Shown here: positions 11,750 to 24,293 of the stretch, piece by piece
Layout: each line of letters opens with the position of its first letter
How positions within the stretch are numbered: position 1 is the first letter of the stretch
DNA from: Apostichopus japonicus
Lineage: Eukaryota; Echinodermata; Holothuroidea; Aspidochirotida; Stichopodidae
DNA length: 64,000 nt
Assembly: GCF_037975245.1 (NCBI RefSeq)
Contig: NC_092565.1
Coordinates: 16,845,999 to 16,909,998, forward strand
Reading direction: 5' to 3'
Notes under the pieces: model-generated
Told to the model about the DNA's origin: nothing
What the model saw: the letters and a program-made list of their open reading frames with translations, nothing else
The model's database searches: none
Program-made: the position numbers and the translations under genes

Positions 11750-13300
11750 TAGGCCGATTAACTAATACTTACAGCTCCCCATGTAGGCACGAGCTGTAAA
11801 AGATCGGCAAAAGACGTATGTCAGCTTGGTTCGAACCACCGATGCAAAAGAGAGTCTCGCTCATCAGCTCGTACAGTGCGCCAAGCCAACGCGCCACTGT
11901 ATGGACTGAGATATTCGGCCGATTGACTAATACTTACAGCTCCCCATGTAGGCACGAGCTGTAAAAGATCGGCAAAAGACGTACGTCAGCGGGGTTCGAA
12001 CCACCGATGCAAAAGAGAGTCTCGCTCATCAGCTCGTAGAGTGCGCCAAGCCATCGCGCCACTGTATGGACTGAGATATTAGGCCGATTAACTAATACTT
12101 ACAGCTCCCCATGTAGGCACGAGCTGTAAAAGATCGGCAAAAGACGTACGTCACCGGGGTTCGAACCACCGATGCAAAAGAGAGTCTCGCTCATCAGCTC
12201 GTACAGTGCGCCAAGCCATCGCGCCACTGTATGGACTGAGATCTTAGGCCGATTAACTAATACTTACAGCTCCCCATGTAGGCACGAGCTGTAAAAGATC
12301 GGCAAAAGACGTACGTCACCGGGGTTCGAACCACCGATGCAAAAGAGAGCCTCGCTCATCAGCTCGTACAGTGCGCCAATCCATCGCGCCACTGTATGGA
12401 CTGAGATATTAGGCCGATTAACTAATACTTACAGCTCCCCATGTAGGCACGAGCTGTAAAAGATCGGCAAAAGACGTACGTCACCGGGGTTCGAACCACC
12501 GATGCAAAAGAGAGCCTCGCTCATCAGCTCGTACAGTGCGCCAAGCCATCGCGCCACTGTATGGACTGAGATATTCGGCCGATTAACTCATACTTACAGC
12601 TCCCCATGTAGGCACGAGCTGTAAAAGATCGGCAAAAGACGTACGTCACCGGGGTTCGAACCAGCGATGCAAAAGAGAGCCTCGCTCATCAGCTCGTACA
12701 GTGCGCCAAGCCATCGCGCCACTGTATGGACTGAGATATTAGGCCGATTAACTAATACTTACAGCTCCCCATGTAGGCACGAGCTGTAAAAGATCGGCAA
12801 AAGACGTACGTCACCGGGGTTCGAACCACGGATGCAAAAGAGAGTCTCGCTCATCAGCTCGTACAGTGCGCCAAGCCATCGCGCCACTGTATTGACTGAG
12901 ATATTAGGCCGATTAACTAATACTTACAGCTCCCCATGTAGGCACGAGCTGTAAAAGATCGGCAAAAGACGTACGTCACCGGGGTTCGAACCACGGATGC
13001 AAAAGAGAGTCTCGCTCATCAGCTCGTACAGTGCGCCAAGCCATCGCGCCACTGCATGGACTGAGATATTAGCCCGATTAACTAATACTTACAGCTCCCC
13101 ATGTAGGCACGAGCTGTAAAAGATCGGCAAAAGACGTACGTCACCGGGGTTCGAACCACCGATGCAAAAGAGAGTCTCGCTCATCAGCTCGTACAGTGCG
13201 CCAAGCCATCGCGCCACTGTATGGACTGAGATCTTAGGCCGATTAACTAATACTTACAGCTCCCCATGTAGGCACGAGCTGTAAAAGATCGGCAAAAGAC
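11750..13300. repeat. Duplicated satellite block (B1)
   Basis: Markers TCAGCTTGG (11821), CCAGCGATGC (12661), ATTGACT (12891), ACTGCATGGA (13051) and ATCTTAGG (13231) recur in the same order 3790 bp later (23 periods minus 5). The part from 12661 onward recurs again 5110 bp later, extending to the GCACAGTGCG marker (13521 and 18631). Confidence 0.75.
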
Positions 13301-14599
13301 GTACGTAACCGGGGTTCGAACCACCGATGCAAAAGAGAGTCTCGCTCATCAGCTCGTACAGTGCGCCAAGCCATCGCGCCACTGTATGGACTGAGATATT
13401 AGGCCGATTAACTAATACTTACAGCTCCCCATGTAGGCACGAGCTGTAAAAGATCGGCAAAAGACGTACGTCACCGGGGTTCGAACCACCGATGCAAAAG
13501 AGAGTCTCGCTCATCAGCTCGCACAGTGCGCCAAGCCATCGCGCCACTGTATGGACTGAGATATTAGGCCGATTAACTAATACTTACAGCTCCCCATGTA
13601 GGCACGAGCTGTAAAAGATCGGCAAAAGACGTACGTCACCGGGGTTCGAACCACCGATGCAAAAGAGAGTCTCGCTCATCAGCTCGTACAGTGCGCCAAG
13701 CCATCGCGCCACTGTATGGACTGAGATATTAGGCCGATTAACTAATACTTACAGCTCCCCATGTAGGCACGAGCTGTAAAAGATCGGCAAAAGACGTACG
13801 TCACCGGGGTTCGAACCACCGATGCAAAAGAGAGTCTCGCTCATCAGCTCGTACAGTGCGCCAAGCCATCGCGCCACTGTATGGACTGAGATCTTAGGCC
13901 GATTAACTAATACTTACAGCTCCCCATGTAGGCACGAGCTGTAAAAGATCGGCAAAAGACGTACGTCACCGGGGTTCGAACCACCGATGCAAAAGAGAGC
14001 CTCGCTCATCAGCTCGTACAGTGCGCCAAGCCATCGCGCCACTGTATGGACTGAGATCTTATGCCGATTAACTAATACTTACAGCTCCCCATATAGGCAC
14101 GAGCTGTAAAAGATCGGCAAAAGACGTACTTCAGGGGTTCGAACCACCGATGCAAAAGAGAGCCTCGCTCATCAGCTCGTACAGTGCGCCAAGCCATCGC
14201 GCCACTGTATGGACTGAGATATTATGCCGATTGACTAATACTTACAGCTCCCCATGTAGGCACGAGCTGTAAAAGATCGGCAAAAGACGTAATCACCGGG
14301 GTTCGAACCACCGATGCAAAAGAGAGCCTCGCTCATCAGCTCGTACAGTGCGCCAAGCCATCGCGCCACTGTATGGACTGAGATATTAGGCCGATTAACT
14401 AATACTTACAGCTCCCCATGTAGGCACGAGCTGTAAAAGATCGGCAAAAGACGTACGTCACCGGGGTTCGAACCACCGATGCAAAAGAGAGTCTCGCTTA
14501 TCAGCTCGTACAGTGCGCCAAGCCATCGCGCCACTGTATGGACTGAGATATTAGGCCGATTAACTAATACTTACAGCTCCCCATGTAGGCACGAGCTGT

Positions 14600-14940
14600 A
14601 AAAGATCGGGAAAAGACGTACGTCACCGGGGTTCGAACCACCGATGCAAAATATAGCCTAGCTCATCAGCTCGTACAGTGCGCCAAGCCATCGCGCCACT
14701 GTATGGACTGAGATATTAGGCCGATTAACTAATACTTACAGCTCCCTATGTAGGCACGAGCTGTAAAAGATCGGCAAAAGACGTACGTCACCGGGGTTCG
14801 AACCACCGATGCAAAAGAGAGTCACGCTCATCAGCTCGTACAGTGCGCTAAGCCATCGCGCCACTGTATGGACTGAGATATTAGGCCGATTAACTAATAC
14901 TTACAGCTCCCCATGTAGGCACGAGCTGTAAAAGATCGGC
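14600..14940. repeat. Two-to-three-monomer segment copied to 23325-23665
   Basis: Carries an unusual run of variants: CGGGAAAAG, AAAATATAGCCTAGCTC, CCCTATGTAGG, GAGTCACGCTC and GCGCTAAGCC. All recur in order at about 23325-23665 with a constant offset of 8725 bp. Such a set cannot plausibly arise twice. Confidence 0.8.
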
Positions 14941-15165
14941 AAAAGACGTACGTCACCTGGGTTCGAACCACCGATGCAAAAGAGAGTCTCGCTCATCAGC
15001 TCGTACAGTGAGCCAAGCCATCGCGCCACTGTATGGACTGAGATATTAGGCCGATTAACTAATACTTACAGCTCCCCGTGTAGGCACGAGCTGTAAAAGA
15101 TCGGCAAAAGACGTACGTCAGCTTGGTTCGAACCACCGATGCAAAAGAGAGTCTCGATCATCAGC

Positions 15166-15470
15166 TCGTACAGTGCGCCAAGCCATCGCGCCACTGTATG
15201 GACTGAGATATTAGGTGGATTAACTAATACTTACAGCTGAACGTGTGGGCACGAGCTGTAAAAGATCGGCAAAAGACGTCATCACCGGGGTTCGAACCAC
15301 GGATGCAAAAGAGAGTCTCGATCATCAGCTCGTACAGTTCGCCAAGCCATCGCGCCACTGTATGGACTGAGATACAAGGCGGATTAACTAATACTTACAG
15401 CTGAACGTGTAGGCACGAGCTGTAAAAGATCGGCAAAAGACGTCATCACCGGGGTTCGAATCACGGATGC
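15166..15470. repeat. Diverged satellite monomers
   Basis: Two adjacent copies differ from the consensus at many sites: TTAGGTGGATT or ACAAGGCGGATT in place of TTAGGCCGATT, CAGCTGAACGTG in place of CAGCTCCCCATG, and GACGTCATCACC in place of GACGTACGTCACC. Ordinary copies flank both sides. They may be an older or separately evolved monomer type carried in by recombination. Confidence 0.75.
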
Positions 15471-15539
15471 AAAAGAGAGTCTCGATCATCAGCTCGTACA
15501 GTGCGCCAAGCCATCGCGCCACTGTATGGACTGAGATAT

Positions 15540-17090
15540 TAGGCCGATTAACTAATACTTACAGCTCCCCATGTAGGCACGAGCTGTAAAAGATCGGCAA
15601 AAGACGTACGTCAGCTTGGTTCGAACCACCGATGCAAAAGAGAGTCTCGCTCATCAGCTCGTACAGTGCGCCAAGCCAACGCGCCACTGTATGGACTGAG
15701 ATATTAGGCCGATTGACTAATACTTACAGCTCCCCATGTAGGCACGAGCTGTAAAAGATCGGCAAAAGACGTACGTCAGCGGGGTTCGAACCACCGATGC
15801 AAAAGAGAGTCTCGCTCATCAGCTCGTAGAGTGCGCCAAGCCATCGCGCCACTGTATGGTCTGAGATATTCGGCCGATTAACTAATACTTACAGCTCCCC
15901 ATGTAGGCACGAGCTGTAAAAGATCGGCAAACGACGTACGTCACCGGGGTTCGAACCACCGATGCAAAAGAGAGTCTCGCTCATCAGCTCGAACAGTGCG
16001 CCAAGCCATCGCGCCACTGTATGGACTGAGATATTAGGCCGATTAACTAATACTTACAGCTCCCCATGTAGGCACGAGCTGTAAAAGATCGGCAAAAGAC
16101 GTACGTCACCGGGGTTCGAACCACCGATGCAAAAGAGAGTCTCGCTCATCAGCTCGTACAGTGCGCCAAGCCATCGCGCCACTGTATGGACTGAGATCTT
16201 AGGCCGATTAACTAATACTTACAGCTCCCCATGTAGGCACGAGCTGTAAAAGATCGGCAAAAGACGTACGTCACCGGGGTTCGAACCACCGATGCAAAAG
16301 AGAGCCTCGCTCATCAGCTCGTACAGTGCGCCAATCCATCGCGCCACTGTATGGACTGAGATATTAGGCCTATTAACTAATACTTACAGCTCCCCATGTA
16401 GGCACGAGCTGTAAAAGATCGGCAAAAGACGTACGTCACCGGGGTTCGAACCAGCGATGCAAAAGAGAGTCTCGCTCATCAGCTCGTACAGTGCGCCAAG
16501 CCATCGCGCCACTGTATGGACTGAGATATTAGGCCGATTAACTAATACTTACAGCTCCCCATGTAGGCACGAGCTGTAAAAGATCGGCAAAAGACGTACG
16601 TCACCGGGGTTCGAACCACCGATGCAAAAGAGAGCCTCGCTCATCAGCTCGTACAGTGCGCCAAGCCATCGCGCCACTGTATTGACTAAGATATTAGGCC
16701 GATTAACTAATACTTACAGCTCCCCATGTAGGCACGAGCTGTAAAAGATCGGCAAAAGACGTACGTCACCGGGGTTCGAACCACGGATGCAAAAGAGAGT
16801 CTCGCTCATCAGCTCGTACAGTGCGCCAAGCCATCGCGCCACTGCATGGACTGAGATATTAGCCCGATTAACTAATACTTACAGCTCCCCATGTAGGCAC
16901 GAGCTGTAAAAGATCGGCAAAAGACGTACGTCACCGGGGTTCGAACCACCGATGCAAAAGAGAGTCTCGCTCATCAGCTCGTACAGTGCGCCAAGCCATC
17001 GCGCCACTGTATGGACTGAGATCTTAGGCCGATTAACTAATACTTACAGCTCCCCATGTAGGCACGAGCTGTAAAAGATCGGCAAAAGAC
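15540..17090. repeat. Duplicated satellite block (B2)
   Basis: Copy of 11750-13300 at offset 3790. Its right part (16451-17100) is repeated again at 17771-18420 with an offset of exactly 1320 bp (8 periods), shown by CCAGCGATGC, ATTGACT, ACTGCATGGA and ATCTTAGG. Confidence 0.75.
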
Positions 17091-17770
17091 GTACGTCACC
17101 GGGGTTCGAACCACCGATGCAAAAGAGAGTCTCGCTCATCAGCTCGTACAGTGCGCCAAGCCAACGCGCCACTGTATGGACTGAGATATTAGGCCGATTG
17201 ACTAATACTTACAGCTCCCCATGTAGGCACGAGCTGTAAAAGATCGGCAAAAGACGTACGTCAGCGGGGTTCGAACCATCGATGCAAAAGAGAGTCTCGC
17301 TCATCAGCTCGTAGAGTGCGCCAAGCCATCGCGCCACTGTATGGACTGAGATATTCGGCCGATTGACTAATACTTACAGCTCCCTATGTAGGCACGAGCT
17401 GTAAAAGATCGGCAAACGACGTACGTCACCGGGGTTCGAACCACCGATGCAAAAGAGAGTCTCGCTCATCAGCTCGTAGAGTGCGCCAAGCCATCGCGCC
17501 ACTGTATGGACTGAGATATTAGGCCGATTAACTAATACTTACAGCTCCCCATGTAGGCACGAGCTGTAAAAGATCGGCAAAAGACGTACGTCACCGGGGT
17601 TCGAACCACCGATGCAAAAGAGAGTCTCGCTCATCAGCTCGAACAGTGCGCCAAGCCATCGCGCCACTGTATGGACTGAGATATTAGGCCGATTAACTAA
17701 TACTTACAGCTCCCCATGTAGGCACGAGCTGTAAAAGATCGGCAAAAGACGTACGTCACCGGGGTTCGAA

Positions 17771-19050
17771 CCAGCGATGCAAAAGAGAGCCTCGCTCATC
17801 AGCTCGTACAGTGCGCCAAGCCATCGCGCCACTGTATGGACTGAGATATTAGCCCGATTAACTCATACTTACAGCTCCCCATGTAGGCACGAGCTGTAAA
17901 AGATCGGCAAAAGACGTACGTCACCGGGGTTCGAACCACCGATGCAAAAGAGAGCCTCGCTCATCAGCTCGTACAGTGCGCCAAGCCATCGCGCCACTGT
18001 ATTGACTGAGATATTAGGCCGATTAACTAATACTTACAGCTCCCCATGTAGGCACGAGCTGTAAAAGATCGGCAAAAGACGTACGTCACCGGGGTTCGAA
18101 CCACGGATGCAAAAGAGAGTCTCGCTCATCAGCTCGTACAGTGCGCCAAGCCATCGCGCCACTGCATGGACTGAGATATTAGCCCGATTAACTAATACTT
18201 ACAGCTCCCCATGTAGGCACGAGCTGTAAAAGATCGGCAAAAGACGTACGTCACCGGGGTTCGAACCACCGATGCAAAAGAGAGTCTCGCTCATCAGCTC
18301 GTACAGTGCGCCAAGCCATCGCGCCACTGTATGGACTGAGATCTTAGGCCGATTAACTAATACTTACAGCTCCCCATGTAGGCACGAGCTGTAAAAGATC
18401 GGCAAAAGACGTACGTCACCGGGGTTCGAACCACCGATGCAAAAGAGAGTCTCGCTCATCAGCTCGTACAGTGCGCCAAGCCATCGCGCCACTGTATGGA
18501 CTGAGATATTAGGCCGATTAACTAATACTTACAGCTCCCCATGTAGGCACGAGCTGTAAAAGATCGGCAAAAGACGTACGTCACCGGGGTTCGAACCACC
18601 GATGCAAAAGAGAGTCTCGCTCATCAGCTCGCACAGTGCGCCAAGCCATCGCGCCACTGTATGGACTGAGATATTAGGCCGATTAACTAATACTTACAGC
18701 TCCCCATGTAGGCACGAGCTGTAAAAGATCGGCAAAAGACGTACGTCACCGGGGTTCGAACCACCGATGCAAAAGAGAGTCTCGCTCATCAGCTCGTACA
18801 GTGCGCCAAGCCATCGCGCCACTGTATGGACTGAGATATTAGGCCGATTAACTAATACTTACAGCTCCCCATGTAGGCACGAGCTGTAAAAGATCGGCAA
18901 AAGACGTACGTCACCGGGGTTCGAACCACCGATGCAAAAGAGAGGCTCGCTCATCAGCTCGTACAGTGCGCCAAGCCATCGCGCCACTGTATGGACTGAG
19001 ATATTAGGCCGATTAACTAATACTTACAGCTCCCCATGTAGGCACGAGCT
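17771..19050. repeat. Duplicated satellite block (B3)
   Basis: Third appearance of the CCAGCGATGC / ATTGACT / ACTGCATGGA / ATCTTAGG / GCACAGTGCG series (17771, 18001, 18161, 18341, 18631). It lies 5110 bp after the first and, for its left half, 1320 bp after the second. Confidence 0.7.
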
Positions 19051-22000
19051 GTAAAAGATCGGCAAAAGACGTACGTCACCGGGGTTCGAACCACCGATGC
19101 AAAAGAGAGTCTCGCTCATCAGCTCGTACAGTGCGCCAAGCCATCGCGCCACTGTATGGACTGAGATCTTAGGCCGATTAACTAATACTTACAGCTCCCC
19201 ATGTAGGCACGAGCTGTAAAAGATCGGCAAAAGACGTACGTCACCGGGGTTCGAACCAGCGATACAAAAGAGTGCCTCGCTCATCAGCTCGTACAGTGCG
19301 CCAAGCCATCGCACCACTGTATGGACTGAGATATTAGGCCGATTAACTAATACTTACAGCTCCCCATGTAGGCACGAGCTGTAAAAGATCGGCAAAAGAC
19401 GTACGTCACCGGGGTTCGAACCACCGATGCAAAAGAGAGCCTCGCTCATCAGCTCGTACAGTGCGCCAAGCCATCGCGCCACTGTATGGACTGAGATATT
19501 AGCCCGATTAACTAATACTTACAGCTCCCCATGTAGGCACGAGCTGTAAAAGATCGGCAAAAGACGTACGTCACCGGGGTTCGAACCACCGATGCAAAAG
19601 AGAGTCTCGCTCATCAGCTCGCACAGTGCGCCAAGCCATCGCGCCACTGTATGGACTGAGATATTAGGCCGATTAACTAATACTTACAGCTCCCCATGTA
19701 GGCACGAGCTGTAAAAGATCGGCAAAAGACGTACGTCACCGGGGTTCGAACCACCGATGCAAAAGAGAGTCTCGCTCATCAGCTCGTACAGTGCGCCAAG
19801 CCATCGCGCCACTGTATGGAATGAGATATTAGGCCGATTAACTAATACTTACAGCTCCCCATGTAGGCACGAGCTGTAAAAGATCGGCAAAAGACGTACG
19901 TCACCGGGGTTCGAACCACCGATGCAAAAGAGAGTCTCGCTCATCAGCTCGTACAGTGCGCCAAGCCATCGCGCCACTGTATGGACTGAGATCTTAGGCC
20001 GATTAACTAATACTTACAGCTCCCCGTTTAGGCACGAGCTGTAAAAGATCGGCAAAAGACGTACGTCACCGGGGTTCGAACCACCGATGCAAAAGATAGC
20101 CTCGCTCATCAGCTCGTACAGTACGCCAAGCCATCGCGCCACTGTATGGACTGAGATATTAGGCTGATTAACTAATACTTACAGCTCCCCATGTAGGCAC
20201 GAGCTGTAAAAGATCGGCAAAAGACGTACGTCACCGGGGTTCGAACCACCGATGCAAAAGAGAGCCTCGCTCATCAGCTCGTACAGTGCGCCAAGCCATC
20301 GCGCCACTGTGTGGACTGAGATATTAGCCCGATTAACTAATACTTACAGCTCCTCATGTAGGCACGAGCTGTAAAAGATCGGCAAAAGACGTACGTCACC
20401 GGGGTTCGAACCACCGATGCAAAAGAGAGTCTCGCTCATCAGCTCGCACAGTGCGCCAAGACATCGCGCCACTGTATGGACTGAGATATTAGGCCGATTA
20501 ACTAATACTTACAGCTCCCCATGTAGGCACGAGCTGTAAAAGATCGGCAAAAGACGTACGTCACCGGGGTTCGAACCACCGATGCAAAAGAGAGTCTCGC
20601 TCATCAGCTCGTACAGTGCGCCAATCCATCGCGCCACTGTATGGACTGAGATATTAGCCCGATTAACTCATACTTACAGCTCCCCATGTAGGCACGAGCT
20701 GTAAAAGATCGGCAAAAGACGTACGTCACCGGGGTTCGAACCACCGATGCAAAAGAGAGTCTCGCTCATCAGCTCGTACAGTGCGCCAATCCATCGCGCC
20801 ACTGTATGGACTGAGATATTAGGCCGATTAACTAATACTTACAGCTCCCCATGTAGGCACGAGCTGTAAAAGATCGGCAAAAGACATACGTCACCGGGGT
20901 TCGAACCACCGATGCAAAAGAGAGCCTCGCTCATCAGCTCGTACAGTGCGCCAAGCCATCGCGCCACTGTATGGACTGAGATATTAGGCCGATTAACTAA
21001 TACTTCCAGCTCCCCATGTAGGCACGAGCTGTAAAAGATCGGCAAAAGACGTACGTCACCGGGGTTCGAACCAGCGATGCAAAAGAGAGTCTCGCTCATC
21101 AGCTCGTACAGTGCGCCAAGCCATCGCGCCGCTGCATGGACTGAGATATTAGGCCGATTAACTAATACTTACAGCTCCCCATGTAGGCACGAGCTGTAAA
21201 AGATCGGCAAAAGACGTACGTCACCGGGGTTCGAACCACCGATGCAAAAGAGAGTCTCGCTCATCAGCTCGTACAGTGCGCCAAGCCATCGCGCCACTGA
21301 GATATTATGCCGATTAACTAATACTTACAGCTCCCCATGTAGGCACGAGCTGTAAAAGATCGGCAAAAGACGTACGTCACCGGGGTTCGAACCACCGATG
21401 CAAAAGAGAGTCTCGCTCATCAGCTCGGACAGTGCGCCAAGCCATCCCGCCACTGTATGGACTGAGATATTAGGCCGATTAACAAATACTTACAGCTCCC
21501 CATGTAGGCACGAGCTGTAAAAGATCGGCAAAAGACGTACGTCACCGGGGTTCGAACCACCGATGCAAAAGAGAGTCTCGCTCATCAGCTCGCACAGTGC
21601 GCCAAGCCATCGCGCCACTGTATGGACTGAGATATTAGGCCGAATAACTAATACTTACAACTCCCCATGTAGGCACGAGCTGTAAAAGATCGGCAAAAGA
21701 CGTACGTCACCGGGGTTCGAACCACCGATGCAAAAGAGAGTCTCGCTCATCAGCTCGTACAGTGCGCCAAGCCATCGCGCCACTGTATGGACTGAGATAT
21801 TAGGCCGATTAACTAATACTTACAGCTCCCCATGTAGGCACGAGCTGTAAAAGATCGGCAAAAGACGTACGTCACCGGGGTTCGAACCACCGATGCAAAA
21901 GAGAGTCTCGCTCATCAGCTCGTACAGTGCGCCAAGCCATCGCGCCACTGTATGGACTGAGATCTTAGGCCGATTAACTAATACTTACAGCTCCCCATGT

Positions 22001-23324
22001 AGGCACGAGCTGTAAAAGATCGGCAAAAGACGTACGTCACCGGGGTTCGAACCACCGATGCAAAAGAGAGCCTCGCTCATCAGCTCGTCTACTGCGCCAA
22101 GCCATCGCGCCACTGTATGGACTGAGATATTTGGTCGATTAACTAATACTTACAGCTCCCCATGTAGGCACGAGCTGTAAAAGATCGGCAAAAGACGTAC
22201 GTCACCGGGGTTCGAACCACCGATGCAAAAGAGAGTCTCGCTCATCAGCTCGTACAGTGCGCCAAGCCATCGCGCCACTGTATGGACTGAGATATTAGGC
22301 CGATTAACTAATACTTACAGCTCCCCATGTAGGCACGAGCTGTAAAAGATCGGCAAAAGACGTACGTCACCGGGATTCGAACCACCGATGCAAAAGAGAG
22401 TCTCGCTCATCAGCTCGTACAGTGCGCCAAGCCATCGCGCCACTGTATGGACTGAGATATTAGGCCGATTAACTAATACTTACAGCTCCCCATGTAGGCA
22501 CGAGCTGTAAAAGATCGGCAAAAGACGTACGTCACCGGGGTTCGAACCACCGATGCAAAAGAGAGCCTCGCTCATCAGCTCGTACAGTGCGCCAAGCCAT
22601 CGCGCCACTGTATGGACTGAGATATTAGGCCGATTAACTAATACTTACAGCTCCCTATGTAGGCACGAGCTGTAAAAGATCGGCAAAAGACGTACGTCAC
22701 CGGGATTCGAACCACCGATGCAAAAGAGAGTCTCGCTCATCAGCTCGTACAGTCCGCTAAGCCATCGCGCCACTGTATGGACTGAGATCTTAGGCCGATT
22801 AACTAATACTTACAGCTCCCCATGTAGACACGAGCTGTAAAAGATCGGCAAAAGACGTACGTCACCGGGGTTCGAACCACGGATGCAAAAGAGAGTCTCG
22901 ATCATCAGCTCGTACAGTGCGCCAAGCCATCGCGCCACTGTATGGACTGAGATATTAGGCCGATTAACTAATACTTACAGCTCCCCATGTAGGCACGAGC
23001 TGTAAAAGATCGGCAAAAGACGTACGTCACCGGGGTTCGAACCACCGATGCAAAAGAGAGCCTCGCTCATCAGCTCGTACAGTGCGCCAAGCCATCGCGC
23101 CACTGTATGGACTGAGATATTAGGCCGATTAACTAATACTTACAGCTCCCCATGTAGGCACGAGCTGTAAAAGATCGGCAAAAGACGTACGTCAGCGGGG
23201 TTCGAACCACCGATGCAAAAGAGAGTCTTGCTCATCAGCTCGTACAGTGCGCCAAGCCATCGCGCCACTGAGATATTATGCCGATTAACTAATACTTACA
23301 GCTCCCCATGTAGGCACGAGCTGT

Positions 23325-23665
23325 AAAAGATCGGGAAAAGACGTACGTCACCGGGGTTCGAACCACCGATGCAAAATATAGCCTAGCTCATCAGCTCGTA
23401 CAGTGCGCCAAGCCATCGCGCCACTGTATGGACTGAGATATTAGGCCGATTAACTAATACTTACAGCTCCCTATGTAGGCACGAGCTGTAAAAGATCGGC
23501 AAAAGACGTACGTCACCGGGGTTCGAACCACCGATGCAAAAGAGAGTCACGCTCATCAGCTCGTACAGTGCGCTAAGCCATCGCGCCACTGTATGGACTG
23601 AGATATTAGGCCGATTAACTAATACTTACAGCTCCCCATGTAGGCACGAGCTGTAAAAGATCGGC
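23325..23665. repeat. Copy of the 14600-14940 segment
   Basis: Same ordered variants as the segment at 14600-14940, offset 8725 bp. It sits just after a monomer with a 9-bp deletion (CCACTGAGAT at about 23266), a form also present at 21296. Confidence 0.8.
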
Positions 23666-23932
23666 AAAAGACGTACGTCACCGGGGTTCGAACTACCGAT
23701 GCAAAAGAGAGCCTCGCTCATCAGCTCGTACAGTGCGCCAAGCCATCGCGCCACTGTATGGACTGAGATATTAGGCCGATTAACTAATACTTACAGCTCC
23801 CCATGTAGGAATGAGCTGTAAAAGATCGGCAAAAGACGTACGTCACCGGGGTTCGAACCACCGATGCAAAAGAGCGTCTCGCTCATCAGCTCGTACAGTG
23901 CGCCAAGCCATCGCGCCACTATATGGACTGAG

Positions 23933-23950
23933 ATATTAGGCCGATTAACT
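23933..23950. repeat. 18-bp target-site duplication, left (LINE fragment 1)
   Basis: ATATTAGGCCGATTAACT sits immediately before the LINE fragment and again right after its tail at 24294-24311. Because the target is satellite, the word itself is common, but its duplication across the insert is the expected mark of target-primed integration. Confidence 0.75.
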
Positions 23951-23951
23951 T

Positions 23952-24062
23952 AGAAATCGTGCAATAAAGACATGGAATTCCATAACAGAGAGCTTCAAAA
24001 CCAAAGTATCCAGTAAAATATTCAAAAAGCATCTGACCAAAGACGTTATATCCAGTTATTAA
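23952..24062 (+). pseudogene. LINE polyprotein C-terminal remnant, copy 1
   Basis: Thirty-six codons are open from the truncation point to a TAA at 24060. The remnant begins RNRAIKTWNSIT and ends VISSY. The first 12 residues are the same as residues 136-147 of the longer fragment at 26021-26536, and both proteins end in I(S/A)SY followed by the stop. The middle differs, so the two come from different members of one LINE family. There is no start codon and no catalytic part; it is a dead 3' end produced by truncated integration. Satellite sequence lies directly upstream. Confidence 0.85.
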
Positions 24063-24185
24063 TAAGTCATACATTCATTTGCAAATTATTATCGTAAATA
24101 TTATCACCATATATAGTATTCATTGATTGTCGAATTATTCTATTTTGTATTGTTATGTAAATACTTTTCTTCTTTCCTTTATACA

Positions 24186-24234
24186 GGGAGTCTTCTACTT
24201 TGTTAAGCTGTTGTACGCTTTTTGGAAGACTTCC
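24186..24234 (+). other. LINE 3' UTR stem-loop, copy 1
   Basis: GGGAGTCTTC (24186-24195) pairs with GAAGACTTCC (24225-24234) including a G-U, with a loop of about 29 nt. The same hairpin, with a longer stem, is present in the related fragment at 26615-26663. Conservation between divergent copies suggests the element that the reverse transcriptase recognises. Confidence 0.7.
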
Positions 24235-24293
24235 TTCACACTGTAAATTTACACGTGAAAAACAAATAAATAAATCAAATCAAATCAAATCAA

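Larger units (their letters stand above)
1..23950. repeat. 165-bp tandem satellite array, left block
   Basis: Head-to-tail copies of one monomer; positions 1, 166, 331, 496 and 661 all start with the same words, giving a period of exactly 165 bp. All copies have the same orientation. Copies differ by scattered substitutions that are shared between distant monomers, so they spread by duplication rather than arising independently. Left-end variants include TTAACTTATAC (mainly before 2700, then patchy) and CCCCGTGTAGG (mainly before 12000). Recurrent short monomers lack 11 bp (about 3430, 9030, 10998, 11152) or 9 bp (about 21298, 23268). No gene lies in this stretch. The block ends at a LINE insertion. 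Confidence 0.98.
23951..24293 (+). mobile_element. 5'-truncated non-LTR retrotransposon fragment 1
   Basis: A 343-bp insert unrelated to the satellite. In order: the last 36 codons of a LINE polyprotein, a 3' UTR of about 200 bp, a stem-loop at 24186-24234, and a tail of A-rich then (AAATC)n repeats (24261-24293). It is flanked by an 18-bp target-site duplication. Short 3'-end fragments with short-repeat tails are typical of CR1/L2-like elements in the Jockey superfamily. Position 25622-25964 holds an apparently identical copy. Confidence 0.88.

Noticed and set aside
1-23950. CRISPR array
   Set aside because: The whole 165-bp period is homologous from copy to copy. There are no unique spacers, and no cas genes or prokaryotic genes.
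24261-24293. Telomere-like or independent microsatellite
   Set aside because: The (AAATC)n run is the 3' tail of the LINE fragment, and occurs in the same place in all three fragments.
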